A stretch of 64,000 nucleotides of DNA from Asterias amurensis (GCF_032118995.1 NC_092650.1:2232001-2296000); one strand, 5' to 3'; shown: positions 21,438-34,420, counted from the stretch's first letter. Notes: generated by a model from the sequence alone, not told the origin. Program-made: numbers and translations.

Positions 21438-22666
21438 CAAATTATTTCTGCGTAGGCCTATAATGATGTTTTTAAAATGCAATTCTTCGTTCATTGTTTG
21501 TAAAAGCAGATCTACCAAACAAATTTTCATTTTACGTGGTAAATGTCATAATATCTTGTATGCTGCTCATTGCGCACACAAGTTCAGTTACCTCCCAATT
21601 AGTGGGCGTAACTATAGGGAGGCAGTGATGTTCGTGCCCTCCATTTAAAATTTTGATATTTTAAAAACGATTTTCCAGAGAGTAAAATGTTATATTCAAC
21701 AGCTTTAATTGGGCAGGGGTGCCCCCCTTTTTACACCCCCTTGTGTGCCCCGTGACGGTGACGCAGTGCCTCAGCGAGCGTAGCAAACAATGGAGGACAA
21801 AACATGATTGTTACAGCAGGGAATTCTCCATACTACGAAGAATTGTTGCACTTTTATATTTCGCAACTTTTTTACAATATCCAAAAATTGCAAACAAAAG
21901 TTAATAATTTGTAATTTCTAAATTTAGCCTTTTTGTGTTATTCAAACCAAATGTATCAGAACACCACATTATATTGTTGTTTTCGAAAAAACAAATGCCA
22001 TAATAAATTACGCTATAGATGCTATTCGAGGTGCACGGAAGCCCAGGAGATTCTCACGATGCAATTTCATGGTGTTTAGCAGAGTGAAAATGCCGTTCGA
22101 TCAGCAAGTTTTCTTGCAGCGAGCAAGTTTTAGTGGGGTACCGGTGGCAACAGTATAAATTTCATGAAATTGGTTGGTAACCTGTTTCTGCTAAGCAGGA
22201 TTTGTTCGTGCTTAACAGGCTTTATAAAATTGGGCCCTGATTCTCACAAAAGCTCAGAACGCTTTCAAGGTAAACTGACACAGTCTATTAATTTTGGTTT
22301 TTACCCAAACTGACACAGTCTAGTGATCAGAGATACCACCCTGGTGCCCCACCAGCGCAAACATGAGCAAACAATTATATAGAGAGAACAAAAGGTGATT
22401 GTGTACCAAAAACGCAAAAGGGAATTCCCCATTTCGAAAAGGCTTGGGTACAGAATGTACACCTGTACTTCCTTGTTCCACTTTCATATTTCGCAATCAT
22501 TTTACAAACAAGAAGTCCCGGACAACACAAAAGAAAAACTGGCTCCATCAGGTCTATAAATCGGTGCGCAGAGAGTTGTTTTTAAAGGAGGCTGCGAAAT
22601 TCCTTTGGTTAGTTCAGCACCACCAGGGACCGTCACGTCACATACAGTCATAAATTACAAAAAATC

Positions 22667-25600
22667 ATGGCGCTCAACAAACTCAACCTGTTATTTGTTG
22701 TGATTCTATCGGTTTATTTCAGCCCAGCTGTGGAGTCAGTGAATCCTGGATTTAAAGGCAGGATCACCCAATCGGGACTCGACTATAGTGAGTATCGTCT
22801 TTATTAAAAAAAAAACAATAATTAGGAATTGAAGGCAAACTTGGGCGTTATGGGGTTCAATCGGCTCAAGACAATAAACTGTAGTTAGTGCAGTTTGTAG
22901 CTATGGTTTGCAGATTTTGGAGCTCCAGTAAAATGAAGTGTATAGTGAACATGGTTTAAGGTACATGTATGGCAACCAGAACACTAATTTTCTGTTTAAA
23001 ATATTAATTTGTTGATTTCGATTTATCCCCTTCCAATTTATTTCGATCATTAGGCCTACGAATACGAAATTGCAATTAAAGGAACACGTTGCCTTGGATC
23101 GGACGAGTTGGTCTTTTAAAAGCAGTTGAAACCGTTTGTTATGAAATACATATGGTTAGAAAGATATTTTAAAAGTAGAATATAATAATCCACACATGTA
23201 TCACTCGAAATTGCACGGTTTTCCTTTTACGTCGCGCACTAACACGGTCGGCCATTTATGAGAGTCAAAATGTTGACTCCCATAAATGGCCGAACGTGTT
23301 TTTTCGCGACGTAAAAGGAAAACCGTGCAATTTCGGGTGATACTTGTGTGGATTATTATATTCTACTTTTAAATTATCTATCTAATCATTTGCAATTCGT
23401 AACAAACGGTTTCAAACGCTTTTCAAAGACCAACTCGACCGATCCAAGGCAACGTGTTCCTTTAATAGACGATATATCCTTTGATACAAAGGGAAACCTC
23501 TTTCAATTGTTAAACAAACCGCGCTGGTTTGATGGACGGCCAAATGTTGGCAAAACATTCAGTTGCGCTATAACAAATGTTGTGGACAAATTCAGCATTT
23601 TCTGCAAACTGTCCAATTAAATAAAATACCTCCTATGATTGGTTACTTTGTTTCCAACTATTTCGACAACATTTTAAAATAATTATGTGTGTAATATTTA
23701 CGAACTGTATTTTTGCATGTATGGCTTTCCCGAGTTGTTTGTACATCCTCGGTTGGCAAAAACTCGGTTGCAAAAGAAAGATCTATATAAACACACAATA
23801 ACGTTTATGGGGGACATTGTGGCTGATTGTCTTTGTTTGTTGGTTTGTATTTTTTTTATTAGTGCGTGATGTTGGACTGCAGGTTCTGAAAGAGGAAGTG
23901 CAAAAACTGAAAATCCCAGATATATCCGGCGATGCGCATGTACCTGTGGTCGGTCACATCACCTACACAGTGTCAAAGTAATTCAACATTTTATGTCTAT
24001 ATAGCCTAGGCCTAGGCTCACATGAGCACACAAGATGTGTTTTGTGTGTTGGAAGTTTTGTGTGTTGGAATGGCGATGGAATGTTATTATACACATGGCA
24101 TATTATTACTTCAACTTAAGGGAATGTATACACACCAAATCAAGTAAAAGACAAAATCATTTTTAAAGAAAATACCACAAGAGGGAATTGATACATTTAG
24201 TAATCACTCTGATCTTATAGCAATACCAACTGTTGGTTAGCCTACATCAGTGACAGCAGCTTTCGATAGTGAAACGCATTTTGAGAACATTTTCACCTTG
24301 ATTCTGAAGTAATGCGGTTGTGTCAAAAGATATCAGTTTTTATGCCAAAACAAATTGAATCTGAGAAGCGTTACACCGCGGTAACGCTTCTGAGATTGTG
24401 TACCAGGGGTGGATTTCACAAAGGTAGTCCTAACTTAGGACTAGTCCTAGGCAATGCTAAGAGATAGGACCAGTCCTAAGTTAGGATGAGTCACTGGTCC
24501 TAACTTAGGACCAGTCCTATCTCTTAGCATTGCTTAGGACTAGTCCTAAGTTAGGACTACCTTTGTGAAATCTACCCCAGTATTCTTATTTTCGGCGATA
24601 TCTCTCAAACTCGAACAGTTCCAAAAACCCAAAGGTTTACTTTGCCTTACAAACGAAGACGTTCAACACAATAATACTCATAGCAGCAAATGAGTTTATG
24701 AAATTGAAACCGACATGGCTCAGGTTTATACAATATCTTGTTTACATAATCTCCAATTTAATTTGCATACAATCCAGTTTCGCTTTTCAAATATTTGAAT
24801 TGTTTCCTGAACTAATAATAATTATTGACGTTTCTTTTCGTAAAGCATTCGCATCACAAGTTTCTCGATCCCCCCAACCTCGACCTCGCTGACGACAAAG
24901 ACTGGAGTAGGTCTGACCCTGGCATCAACTGGGATAAGTTTGTCTGCGTGGGGAAACTGGCACTACAGTAACCATGGATTGTAAGACTTAATTAATTGAC
25001 ATTTTTAATGAATAAGACAACAAAAGTATAATAATATCGCATTCTTATATGGCACACGTGTCTATGCCAAACAAGGTACTCAAGGCGTTGAGTTTATACA
25101 AACTTACAGAATAGAGAGGTTATTGCAGTAATGAATTCTGAGACCCAACTATTTAACACCTTACAAGTTACAAGGGGCTATGGCGCATACAACCACCGCC
25201 AGGAACACCGTGGCGAACCCCTTCTCTTTCCGATAAGTGCACTGAGTTCTTTTACACGGGTTACACAACACAGGGGGACCAACGGCTTTACGTCCCATCC
25301 GAAGGACGAAGCAATGGTTAAGTGTCTTGCTTAAGGACACTTGGTCATGGCTGGGGATGCGAACCCACACTCTGCTGATCAGAAACACCAGTGTTTGAAA
25401 TCGGTGCTCTAACCGCTCAGCCACACTTTCTCATTGATTTCAATTATTCGAATGAGACCATGGGCAAAACAAACACCACAAAGCCCTGTTGTACTTTAAG
25501 TTATGTATCTAATTTTGTAAAATGTTAATATTGAGCGTCTTATTACTCCAACCAGCATTCACATCAGTGATAGCGGTTCATTTGATGCATCTGTGTCAAG

Positions 25601-28600
25601 TACATCACTCATGCTCACTTTGAGGATTGGTGAGTCTTCCTTATTTATTTTACTATGTTTATCCGCTTTCGTTCCTATATCCTTCCTCCCTGCTTGAGTT
25701 ATCTAATCTTTACATCAACTTTATACACATTTTCTCATCTACAGGTGTGGACAACAGTGGGCGCCCTACTATCTCCATGACTACCCAAGACTGCTCATTT
25801 AACGCGGGTTATGTTAGAATCAAACTTCACGGCGGCGCGAGGTATCAGTTTGTTCATTTTTTTTTCTAAAACCTCAATATTAAAAAAGTTTACGAAGAGT
25901 GCGATTTATTTTGTACATAGCTATCAAGATATCTTTAACTGACAACTCGCACTTGCCCCTTTGTGATATATTTTACTGTTTACTTCTTAAATTCAGCTGG
26001 CTGTACAATCTGTTTTCGAAAGATATTGCTGGAGTTCTGAAATCCTCTATCAACCAACAGGTAGGCCTTATAGACCTTTATCACGGTGCAGCCATCTTGA
26101 ATTTCTTCCCATTGATATCAATTTTACAAAACCGAGGCTGGAAGAACAAAATAGCCTGGTTTCTATTTTTGCAAAATAATTATTGGCATTCATTTTCATT
26201 GTTCGATACGAGGATGACCAAGATGGAGGCAGGGTGCTAAAGGTCTATATTGATCAGTAACTTCTTATAACGGGACTTTTTTTTTAACTCGAGGTGGCAG
26301 CAGACTTGAATTCGTTGTTTTGGGAAATTATGAGCATGCTCAGAATCCAAACACATTCAGCATAAAAAAAAGATTAAAACTAACATCGTTTTATATTATT
26401 AACTGTTTAGACTTGCTCTTTGGTTATGAAGGAGGTTAATGATGATCTTGAGATGCAACTGGCTAAGATTAAAGGTAAGTTATAATCGAGTAATATTATT
26501 CTTTGCCGTATGAAAGTTTCGTCCACTCCACCTCATTCAACATTTTGTATGTCACATTTTGAACCTTTTGTTGGGCCGGAAACTCCAAGTTGCATTTGAA
26601 CCCTATGAAGAACCCATATTACAATTGCCTTTAAAGTACGAAATTTATATCACCAAATATAAGCCCACATAAGTGTTCTTGACGAATACAAACTTTGCCA
26701 AAAGACAGAAACAAAACTTACTTCTTCAAACTGTTTTGATTTATTGTTCACAGTTGAGGCACATTTTGACAAGACCGCATGGATTAATTATTCTCTGGTA
26801 GCGCCTCCTACGTTCAACGGTCACATCGATACCGCCCATAAGGTAATTTGGAAAATCCATTTTTGTTAACTCTCTCTCAAGAAAATCATAATAAGTTGAT
26901 ATAATTTAAAAAAAAATCAGTTATTTTTTATAGCGCTTTATACTTGATCTGAAAAGTTGCCAACGGCTGTAACACAGAAATCCGAACTGCGTTAGAATGC
27001 TATTCAAAATGGCGCCCATTTTGCCCAGAATTCAATTCAATTATTTCCATATTGGTGAAACAATGAGAATGTTTAACTAATAATTACAATTATTTAAGTC
27101 AAAGACAGTCAGGAACAGGTCAAGAAAATATTAAATGAAAATGAAATGACATTAATATTAACAATCTAAATCAATAATCTAAAATAATAATGATTTGCGA
27201 ACTGGTAACCGACAGGGTGAGGTGTTTCCTGCTGGCACTGGTCCGCACGCCGAGGCCCCTTTCACCGTACCAGTCATACCGTCAGATCCCGATGCATCAC
27301 GGCACATGTTTCTCTGGATAACAGACTACATGTTTGAAACTGCGGGATACGTGTATTATAAGGCAGGAGTACTGGCGTACAATGCCACACAGGACACGGT
27401 AAGAGTGCCGCATTAACAAGTTTGTAGTTTTTCAAGATTACAGGTTGGCAGTTTGTATTCCTTAAAAGCAAAGTGTACCTTGGGTCTTCGGAACCGTTCG
27501 ATTGTTTAATCATAAATTAGATTAGCTTAGATAAGATTTTTTTATTCATCATGTAAACATGAAAGTGTAGATGTAACACAGTAAAACCAACATGTGCAAA
27601 TTTAACTTCAAAAGGTGGTCGCGTTATGGGGGATATTGCCGAAAATCCAAAGCGAATTATTTTCATGCAGGAAGAATAATCTCCAGTCACATTCTGAGAA
27701 GCGTCATAGACTCAAATTGTATAGGGCATAATGAACAACTGATACCTTTCTATATAACCAGATTACTTCGAAGTGAAATGCTTCTCAAAATACTTTATAC
27801 TATCGAAAAACGGATGGATGCTTCTAACCAAAAGTTGTTGTTGTTGTCATTAATTTAAAGTGTTAACTAAAACATTCCCTTTGTTTATAACAGCTACCCC
27901 CAGATTTCAAGTACAAACTCAACACGGATACGTTTGCCGTGGAAGTTCTCCTGCCACAAGTAAGTTTGTTATAAAAAAAAAAAACTGTCTTTATCACATC
28001 GTGGGAGAGTGTAACAAAATCATCCTGTAATAAATTCACATTATAGCCTGGATTACTTACCACACAATAATTTATATAAGCCAGAGATCTGCCTTGAGTC
28101 GACGTCAATATTCGTCCAAAGTTATATTTTGATCTCGCATTTGTTTCACGTGAAGATTTGCAGTCAAATCATTAATGCTTGTATACATAATAAAACAGTT
28201 CCACGCTGCTTTGGCATGCATGACGACTGAACGTGCAGCTGCAACATCACCTTGGACCAACCAAAACACAGATATGGAAAGCTTACGTCACTGCACGTTT
28301 ATCCAATGGGAGACTTTAGGGACACTTGGTGGCAGCAGACTTACCAGGTAAAATCCATTGTTCTCAATCATGTGCGCACGCTTAGAACTACGTAAACAAT
28401 GGAAATTTACCTGGTAAGTCTGCTGCCACCTAGCGTCCCAAAGTCTCCTATTAAATAATGGTATGCCACTGTATACAGTGTACTGAGAAAATTAGATTGG
28501 AGACAATCAAGGACTTGATTGTTACTTGTTATTTGTCTGTCTTAATTGCTTTAATTAAAAATACCAATAGACTTACAGCATGATGTGTTGTTTAAGTACA

Positions 28601-31600
28601 GTGTTCTGGTTCTTATAAAACTAGGGCCCACAGTTGCTCAGAACAAATAAATAACTTCCAATCTTATTGGAAAAAAAACTGTTGTCTTTTGCAGCTGAAT
28701 GAGAAGTTTCCCAACATGCCGATGCAAGTCAATGTCAAAGCTTTAGCGCCACCCATGGTCAGATTCACCCAACCTCAAGTCAACGCTTCTGTCAACTTAC
28801 AGATTGATGTGTTTGTCATTAATAAGGACAAATCGCTGACTTTTGCGGTGTCCTTGGATGTGGTATGTTTAATAAACTAATTACGTTAAGACAGTACTTC
28901 GGTTGTTCACAATCCTTTTAATTGTTTTGCCTCATTCCACTGTAATTCAAATTAAACATTAAACAAATTATTAAAGTAAAAAAAATGTAAAAAAAGGAGA
29001 TTATTTTCTTTTATTTCGAGAACAAACGATTGAGGGGTAGATTTTACACAGTTAGTTCTGTTAACTTGAAGGACTATGTCTCTTATTTTAAATGCACGTC
29101 GCCAGACACACAGTGCCTGAAGGCCACTTAAGGGTGGGCTATAAATATACACAAATCAACTATTTTGTTTCCAGGAGCCGTTGCCCACCCGCTCCTGGGG
29201 CTGAAAAAGGGTTACCCTTTACAGTCCATGAGGCAGGATGTAGGCTTGGGTATACCATCAGAAGCCTGGATTGTGGAGCACGAAAGCACTCGAAGGCTAG
29301 TCCTAAAGTTAGGACAAGTAAACTCATCGTAAATCAAGCTAACACTAGTTTTAACTCTTTGTTAAATCCATCCTTGGTATCCCAAGGATTTTGTCGCATA
29401 CCAATTTACTTGTCTCTGATTTCCGATTTACCTAAATATTTAAACTTCCAGGTCGTGCACGGATCTGCTTCTCTGGGCTGTGTTGAAAACGCCGCTGGTG
29501 GAAGTTCGTTGACATGGACAGTAAAACTGATTAAGTACGTAATGATTTCTTGTCAATAGGCCTAGTATCTTTAAACAAGTATTGACTGTACAATGCTTAT
29601 GCACATCGGTGTATAAGGGTACAATCAAATTATATTCTTTATCCCTGATGCAAATTTGACATCTCTTCTTTTTTCATCTTATAATAAAACTTCAAAGGTA
29701 GTTTACAATTACCAGTTATTTGTTTTGTTGCAGGACTGATGTCACATTGAAGCGATCAGCAATTGGAAAAATAGATGTGAGTTGTATACAAGTAAAATAT
29801 GAGTTTTGGAATAATTAAAGTCTGCGAACCATTATTGTCAACATTACAGGATCACATGTTTCATGAACTTACAGTAATAATATTATACTGGTAATCAATG
29901 TTAGCATAAAAACTTATCTTGTTAACGATCAATGGAGAGCTGTTGATAGTATAACACATTGTGAGAAACAGCTCCCTTTGAAATAACATATAGTTTGTCA
30001 GAAAGAAGTAATTTTCCACTAAAATATTTGATTTTGATTTCGAGACCTCAGAATTAGAATTTGAAGTCTCGAAATCAAGCATCTGAAAGCACACAACTTC
30101 GTGTGACAAGGGTGTTTTTCTTCTTATCTCTCAACGACCAATGAGTTCAAATTTTCACATGTTTGTTATTTTATGCATGTTGAGATACACCAAGTGAGAA
30201 GACAGGTCTTTGACAATTACCAAAGGTGTAAAGAGTCTTTAAACTCAACTCAATGACTGGTTCGTTATTAATATTTATATTTTTGTTTTTCAGACGGATG
30301 GTCTGGCCATTGGTATTGAGTTTGCCTGCAAAAATATGCTTGTTCCCTGGATTAATGGTATAGAAACCAAGTTCCATTTTACTGTAAAATTTTATTTTCT
30401 TTAAGTGATGGATTTTTTTAACGTGAGAAAAAAATCAAACACTTTAGATCTTGGCTGTGCTCCGTGGTCATAATGGGTTGATGTGGCTGGCAGCTGAATG
30501 CGCCCTTGAATGCCAGCTTCTCGAACACGTTGCAGCCGCGTCCTTCGCAAGTCAGCTGTAGCTGCGAGTAAGGACAATTAGCCCCCCCCCCAAATTATTA
30601 TAAAATAAACAATGTTCTTGTCACAGTCAAACTTGATACCGCATGAGTACTCCTGAAGTAAACTTGCGGGTAAAACCATGCATGTATAGTATGTCTTTTT
30701 AGCGAGTGTTGGCTCTAGTGTGGTCTCGACGTTTCGAACAGTATACTCTGCTCGTCTTCAAGAGTATACTGTTCGAATTCGCAAGTTGACTATTCAGTAC
30801 TTCTTATTCTTCACACCATGCAAAGCTTCAAACAACTATATTTGCTATGAATTGTGTTGTTTTTTTGATGTTGAAAATTATTGGCAGCATTGATACAACA
30901 AAAGTGAAACAGCAGAGAGGAATGTTACTAAAGAAGTTTAGCAATTTGGAGTCGAGGTACTTTTTGTGTAACACAAAACACAATGTCCACAGCTTCACAA
31001 TAAATTTACACCGTTTGAAGATAATGATATTAGAAAGCTTACCTTAATATTACTTGCTGAGGCAATGTAGTTTTTGAGAAATGAGTAAAACAATGTCACG
31101 GAAGCTTTCTACCACCATTATCTTCAAACTATGTGTGTTTGATGTAAATCTGTGGACACTATAGTTTGTGTCTTACAAATAACTTCCGACCCTTCAATAA
31201 AGGTACCGAAAGTCACCTGCCCTGAAATTACCGATCAATTATTTTAATCTGATGCGTAGGGTGTAAATCTTTGCATGATGGAAGTATAAATAAAAGAGGT
31301 TAATAGAATGATTTGCGGTAACACGTAATGACAATCTTTAAATGAGTTTGGGTGGTTCTGAATTTTTTTAAATTTTTTTTTTAAACAAGAGGTTTGCGGA
31401 AACACCATTCTTGAATATGTTGGTTCTGTTATCAAAGAACCGGTGGTTAACGACCCAACGTTTTGACCATGCTCTGATCGTCTTCTATTTGACAGTTGAT
31501 TTTTGTTTGTGCATTTTGTTTTGTCTTTGTAGAAGCAGGAAAGAAAGGCATGCCTCTGCCGAACGCAGGCAACGTCAAACTTCAGAAACCTGTCATCCAA

Positions 31601-32103
31601 CAGGGACAGGTAAACACATTCTATTCTTTGCATTGTTGTATCATTCCGGGTGTGGTCATTGTTTCGTTTCGTTAGGCTAGCTATTTATCTTTCATCGGGC
31701 ATGACATTTTGATATTATCACAGGATAAGGAATGACCTAAATGTACACGTTGGTGTGTAGGCTCTCATTTCAAACTATTTAATCATAACTCTTTTTAGAG
31801 GCAGAGCGGAAAACGGACTAAAATTATAAAGAATATTAATTGTGCCTGTTTCATGCACAATTTTATGAAAATCTCATGAAAACGAAACGTCATCCAATCC
31901 ACACTGAAATGACAATATGAAAAGAACAAAAACTGTTTGTGGTTCTTTTTCTTTGTATATGGGCAATACATTCAATTTAAATAAAAAACTAAAACAACTT
32001 TGTTATGAACTTTATAAAGAATGTTGTGCTTTTTTGCTTCATTTTTATTTCGCAGGGCTTCGTGAAACTCGGCACGGACATTTTGTACATCCCATCTGAG
32101 TAA
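22667..32103 (+). CDS. BPI/LBP family lipid-binding protein
   Basis: This is a secreted lipid-transfer protein of the family that binds bacterial lipopolysaccharide. Exons are 22667-22787, 23863-23977, 24846-24980, 25556-25629, 25745-25841, 25997-26060, 26411-26474, 26754-26842, 27216-27398, 27894-27959, 28695-28862, 29452-29534, 29734-29776, 30294-30357, 31533-31609 and 32056-32103 (1491 nt, 496 aa; human BPI 487). A signal peptide (MALNKLNLLFVVILSVYFSP, cleavage near residue 24) precedes VNPGFKGRITQSGLDY, the family start. The single conserved disulfide pair is kept: Cys in TTQDCSFNAGYV and Cys in INQQTCSLVMKEV. The second barrel has ITDYMFETAGYVYYKAGVLA, LNEKFPNMPMQVNVKA and the end GFVKLGTDILYIPSE. 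All phases close and no break is seen. BPI cannot be told from LBP, so no symbol is given. LPS binding is inferred from the family. Confidence 0.93.
23076..23465. mobile_element. Near-perfect 382 bp palindrome flanked by TTAA
   Basis: TTAA at 23076-23079 and 23462-23465 bracket arms of about 180 bp that start AGGAACACGTTGCCTTGGAT and end in its inverted copy. The centre is GTCAAAATGTTGACTCC, between copies of GGCCATTTATG. A half copy with more decay lies at 46507-46695. No coding capacity. It is in intron 1 of the BPI-like gene. Confidence 0.88.
24406..24578. mobile_element. Palindromic element, GGGGTGGATTTCACAAAG family, best copy
   Basis: It starts GGGGTGGATTTCACAAAGGT and ends CTTTGTGAAATCTACCCC. 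The interior TAGTCCTAACTTAGGACTAG repeats in both orientations, so the whole unit folds into one long hairpin. It is in intron 2 of the BPI-like gene. Confidence 0.85.
25028..25425 (-). repeat. Nearly full-length tRNA-derived SINE, about 400 bp
   Basis: Read on the minus strand it begins TGTGGCTGAGCGGTTAGAGC (A box) with B box GTGTGGGTTCGCATCCCC, then CAAGTGTCCTTAAGCAAGAC, a unique body and a 3' end over TGGCATAGACACGTGTGCC toward an AT-rich end. It is of tRNA-Ser/Leu type. It lies in intron 3 of the BPI-like gene. Confidence 0.75.
26069..26249. mobile_element. Palindromic element, TATAGACCTTTA ends
   Basis: The ends TATAGACCTTTATCACGG and GGGTGCTAAAGGTCTATA are inverted, as are GCAGCCATCTTGA and CCAAGATGGAGGC. 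It begins nine bases after the donor of the BPI-like exon 6 (26060), inside intron 6. Confidence 0.75.
28304..28452. mobile_element. Palindromic element, GGAGACTTTAGGGACAC family
   Basis: Arms GGTGGCAGCAGACTTACCAG and CTGGTAAGTCTGCTGCCACC, with ends GGGAGACTTTAGGG and CCCAAAGTCTCC. It is in intron 10 of the BPI-like gene. A fragment of the same sequence is at about 26290-26350. Confidence 0.85.
29890..30242 (-). mobile_element. TTAA-family element, minus orientation
   Basis: It contains the central hairpin GATTTCGAGACCTCAGAATT against AATTTGAAGTCTCGAAATC and ends with the reversed family start, GACAATTACCAAAGGTG, then TTTAA. It is in intron 13 of the BPI-like gene. Confidence 0.75.
30480..30600 (-). 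repeat. Dispersed repeat, GGACGCGGCTGCAACGTG family
   Basis: Read in reverse, the blocks TCCTTACTCGCAGCT, AAGGACGCGGCTGCAACGTG and TTCGAGAAGC match 34104-34203 on the plus strand. It ends in a C run at 30585-30595. Confidence 0.6.
30965..31191. mobile_element. Inverted-repeat element, GTCCACAG...TTTGAAGATAAT arms
   Basis: Arms of about 60 bp (GTCCACAG ... CCGTTTGAAGATAATG and CATTATCTTCAAACTATGTG ... CTGTGGACACTATAG) face each other across AGCTTACC/GGAAGCTTTC. The same GTCCACAGATTTACATCAAA words recur at 40140-40160, and a related unit lies at 49236-49553. Confidence 0.55.
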
Positions 32104-32212
32104 GGTGCTGCCTAGTCATGTATGGATGGAAAAGTGTGATGAGAGAATTAAAAGGGGCCTTCTGTGAACTAAGTGGTTAATTAGACTATATTATCCAGAT
32201 GATCGGTGTTAC

Positions 32213-32218
32213 AATAAA
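32213..32218 (+). terminator. Poly(A) signal AATAAA, BPI-like gene
   Basis: AATAAA lies 110 bp after the TAA of the BPI-like gene on the sense strand. Confidence 0.6.
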
Positions 32219-32651
32219 AGCTCGTCTATTCAGATTTTGTTTTGCTGTGTGAGGAAACTTGTATAATCCCTATAGCGCTCTGAAAATTATTGGCAATAAA
32301 AACTTACGTGGTATGGAGTACAGGCTACATCAGCTTTTGATAGTGTAATGCATTTTGAGAAACATTTCACTTTGAAGAACTGATACGGTTATGGAAAAGA
32401 AAATTATCCAAAAACTTTTTATAAAAAAAAAAACTTGAATCTGAGAAGCATTGCGGTCAACACATTTCTCAGATTGTGTATTCCAATTACGGGTTATTCT
32501 TCCTGATTGGACATGATATACACGCTCCGGAGTTTCAGCTATATATTAGAAACGCAACCGCCTTTTTGCAATGAAATTTGAGGCATTGCATGGTGAGGTA
32601 TCAATATCCATTTGGTTTGCGGTATACACTCATGGTGTTGCCGCAAACATA

Positions 32652-32793
32652 GAGTGCGTTTTGGCGACCCCAACCAGGGTGTTGGTCGTTGGTTCTGCTG
32701 TTCAGACTGCACGACAACCGAGTTGTGAGCTCGGTTACCGTTTTGGTTGTGACGTCAGAAACAGTTTTTGGTTGGGGTCGTCAAAACGCACTC
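32652..32793. mobile_element. Palindromic element, GAGTGCGTTTTGGCGACCCC ends
   Basis: GAGTGCGTTTTGGCGACCCC at the left faces GGGGTCGTCAAAACGCACTC at the right, with interior copies of CAACCGAG/CTCGGTT. Confidence 0.8.
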
Positions 32794-34089
32794 ATAGAGG
32801 ATTTAAATAATCCAAAAAAGAAAGGTTTACTTTGCCTTTAACCGTCATATATAAATAACTATAAACAATCTTTCCATAAAGTTATTGCTCATATTATTTT
32901 TTATAGATATAGAACTACGTGTGACGTTTTTAAAATGAATATATCATCGTATTAAAAAAGTAAATTAATTACCATAGCATATTGTTTTCAAAAGTGATCA
33001 ACCGTGCCAGGGTAAAAAAAAATACTTTATTTTATTTTAGTTAATAACACACAGCTCATCTACCATTATCTTTAAATAAAATCAAAATAACATCCACAGA
33101 ATTGTGCTAACGGCTGGTGTTCTTCCGTGAAATTGTGACGTCATCGTCTGTTACCGAGACCAGTGGACTGCACGCACAGATAATATTTTGGAGTTGAAGT
33201 CTTTTGACGAAAACAAAACTTATACTCGACTCCCATTGTTTTTTGTGATGATGTGTAAATTTAGCTTTAAATTGTATTTTGTTGCTTGCTTAAAAAGTTT
33301 ACTCCTTTGCTTATCGCTAATTTCGTTAATCGCTAATCGTAGATCGAAGCAACATAAGTCGCGGCGGCGCGCATAATTTATATTGCTGGGAAATTACTTC
33401 ACATTTCAGTATAAACCAATTTGCATGAGACTTTTCGTAAAGTGAACAATAGACCTATTATGTGTAAACGTCTCAAACCATCACTAGTAAATTATTGCTA
33501 TAAAATGATTAGATTTTTATCAAAATAGATTATAATTCAATTTCCATTTTAATCATTAGGCAAATTAAATCGCTAAGTTAAAATGCGCTGTAAAAAAAAA
33601 TATTTTTACCAGGTCACTAGACAAATTTGTAGTAACGTATCGGTCGATTAGGCCTTCGACCTTTTTATATGGCAAGATTGTGAAATACTGAAATTGCAGA
33701 ACATTTAGTAAAATAATTGGAATAGGTTTTGATAAAGCATACATTTGTATAGTGATTAACTAATAAAGCTTGTAAATTTCCTTCGATATGGTGTAATAAA
33801 TCTGACGACTACAGTTCTTATCATTCCAATACAAAATGGCCGTCTTCGTGTTTTCATGAAATTGGTTCACGAGTGTATATTCCTAATATTTAAATTAGAA
33901 TTGTGATGATAGGCCTACGTTGGTTTCTTACTAACTATTCAGGTGAAGTTTGATGGGGGGGGATATCACGTGATCACCAAAGTACCGTATGGAGATTCAT
34001 GGGGCTAAGCCGCTAAATATGGATGGTCATGTCAGTGGGGATTGTAAATTATTGGTGACGAACAATTTGTAATTTCGTTATTTCGTTAT

Positions 34090-34420
34090 TATAATAACTT
34101 GGGGGCTAATCATCCTTACTCGCAGCTAAGAGCTGAATTGCAAAGGACGCGGCTACAACGTGTTCGAGAAGCACGCATGAAGGGCGCCTTTGGCCGCCAG
34201 CCACATCAACCCGTTATGACCACGGAGAACAGCCAGAGATCAAAAGTGTTTGATTTTTCCCCGAGGGAGGAGCACCGGGTGGTCTGGAAGGCCCTCGTGG
34301 CACAGCAGAGAAACCACGCACAACTCAGTTCACATATGGCCCCGACCGGGAATCGAACCGGGGTCACCTTGGTCGGAGCGAGCGCCTTACGCACAAGCCA
34401 ACCATGGCAATTGGGAACTG
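34090..34420 (-). repeat. tRNA-like SINE plus associated repeat
   Basis: On the minus strand GGTTGGCTTGTGCGTAAGGC (A-box-like) and CCCGGTTCGATTCCCGGTCG (B box) at 34330-34405 look like a tRNA head. The segment 34104-34203 repeats 30480-30600. The open frame across this region is repeat DNA and is not called as a gene. Confidence 0.5.

Larger units (their letters stand above)
18653..22666. other. 3' region of GABARAPL2 and intergenic DNA before the BPI-like gene
   Basis: It holds SINE piece 18932-19018, a TTAA-family element at 19895-20197, a minus-strand SINE at about 20970-21437 with a 230 bp AT-rich insertion, and a CAATTTCATAAAGC-family element at 22110-22240. AAATAAATC at about 20725 could be a distal poly(A) signal. 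No further gene is recognised. Confidence 0.4.

Noticed and set aside
29092-29559. 155-residue plus-strand frame overlapping BPI-like exon 12
   Set aside because: Only the part from 29452 to 29534 is exon. The rest is intron with palindromic-repeat pieces that happen to be open in the same frame.
31244-31633. 129-residue minus-strand frame
   Set aside because: It covers the BPI-like exon 15 in antisense and repeat DNA. No domain is recognisable.
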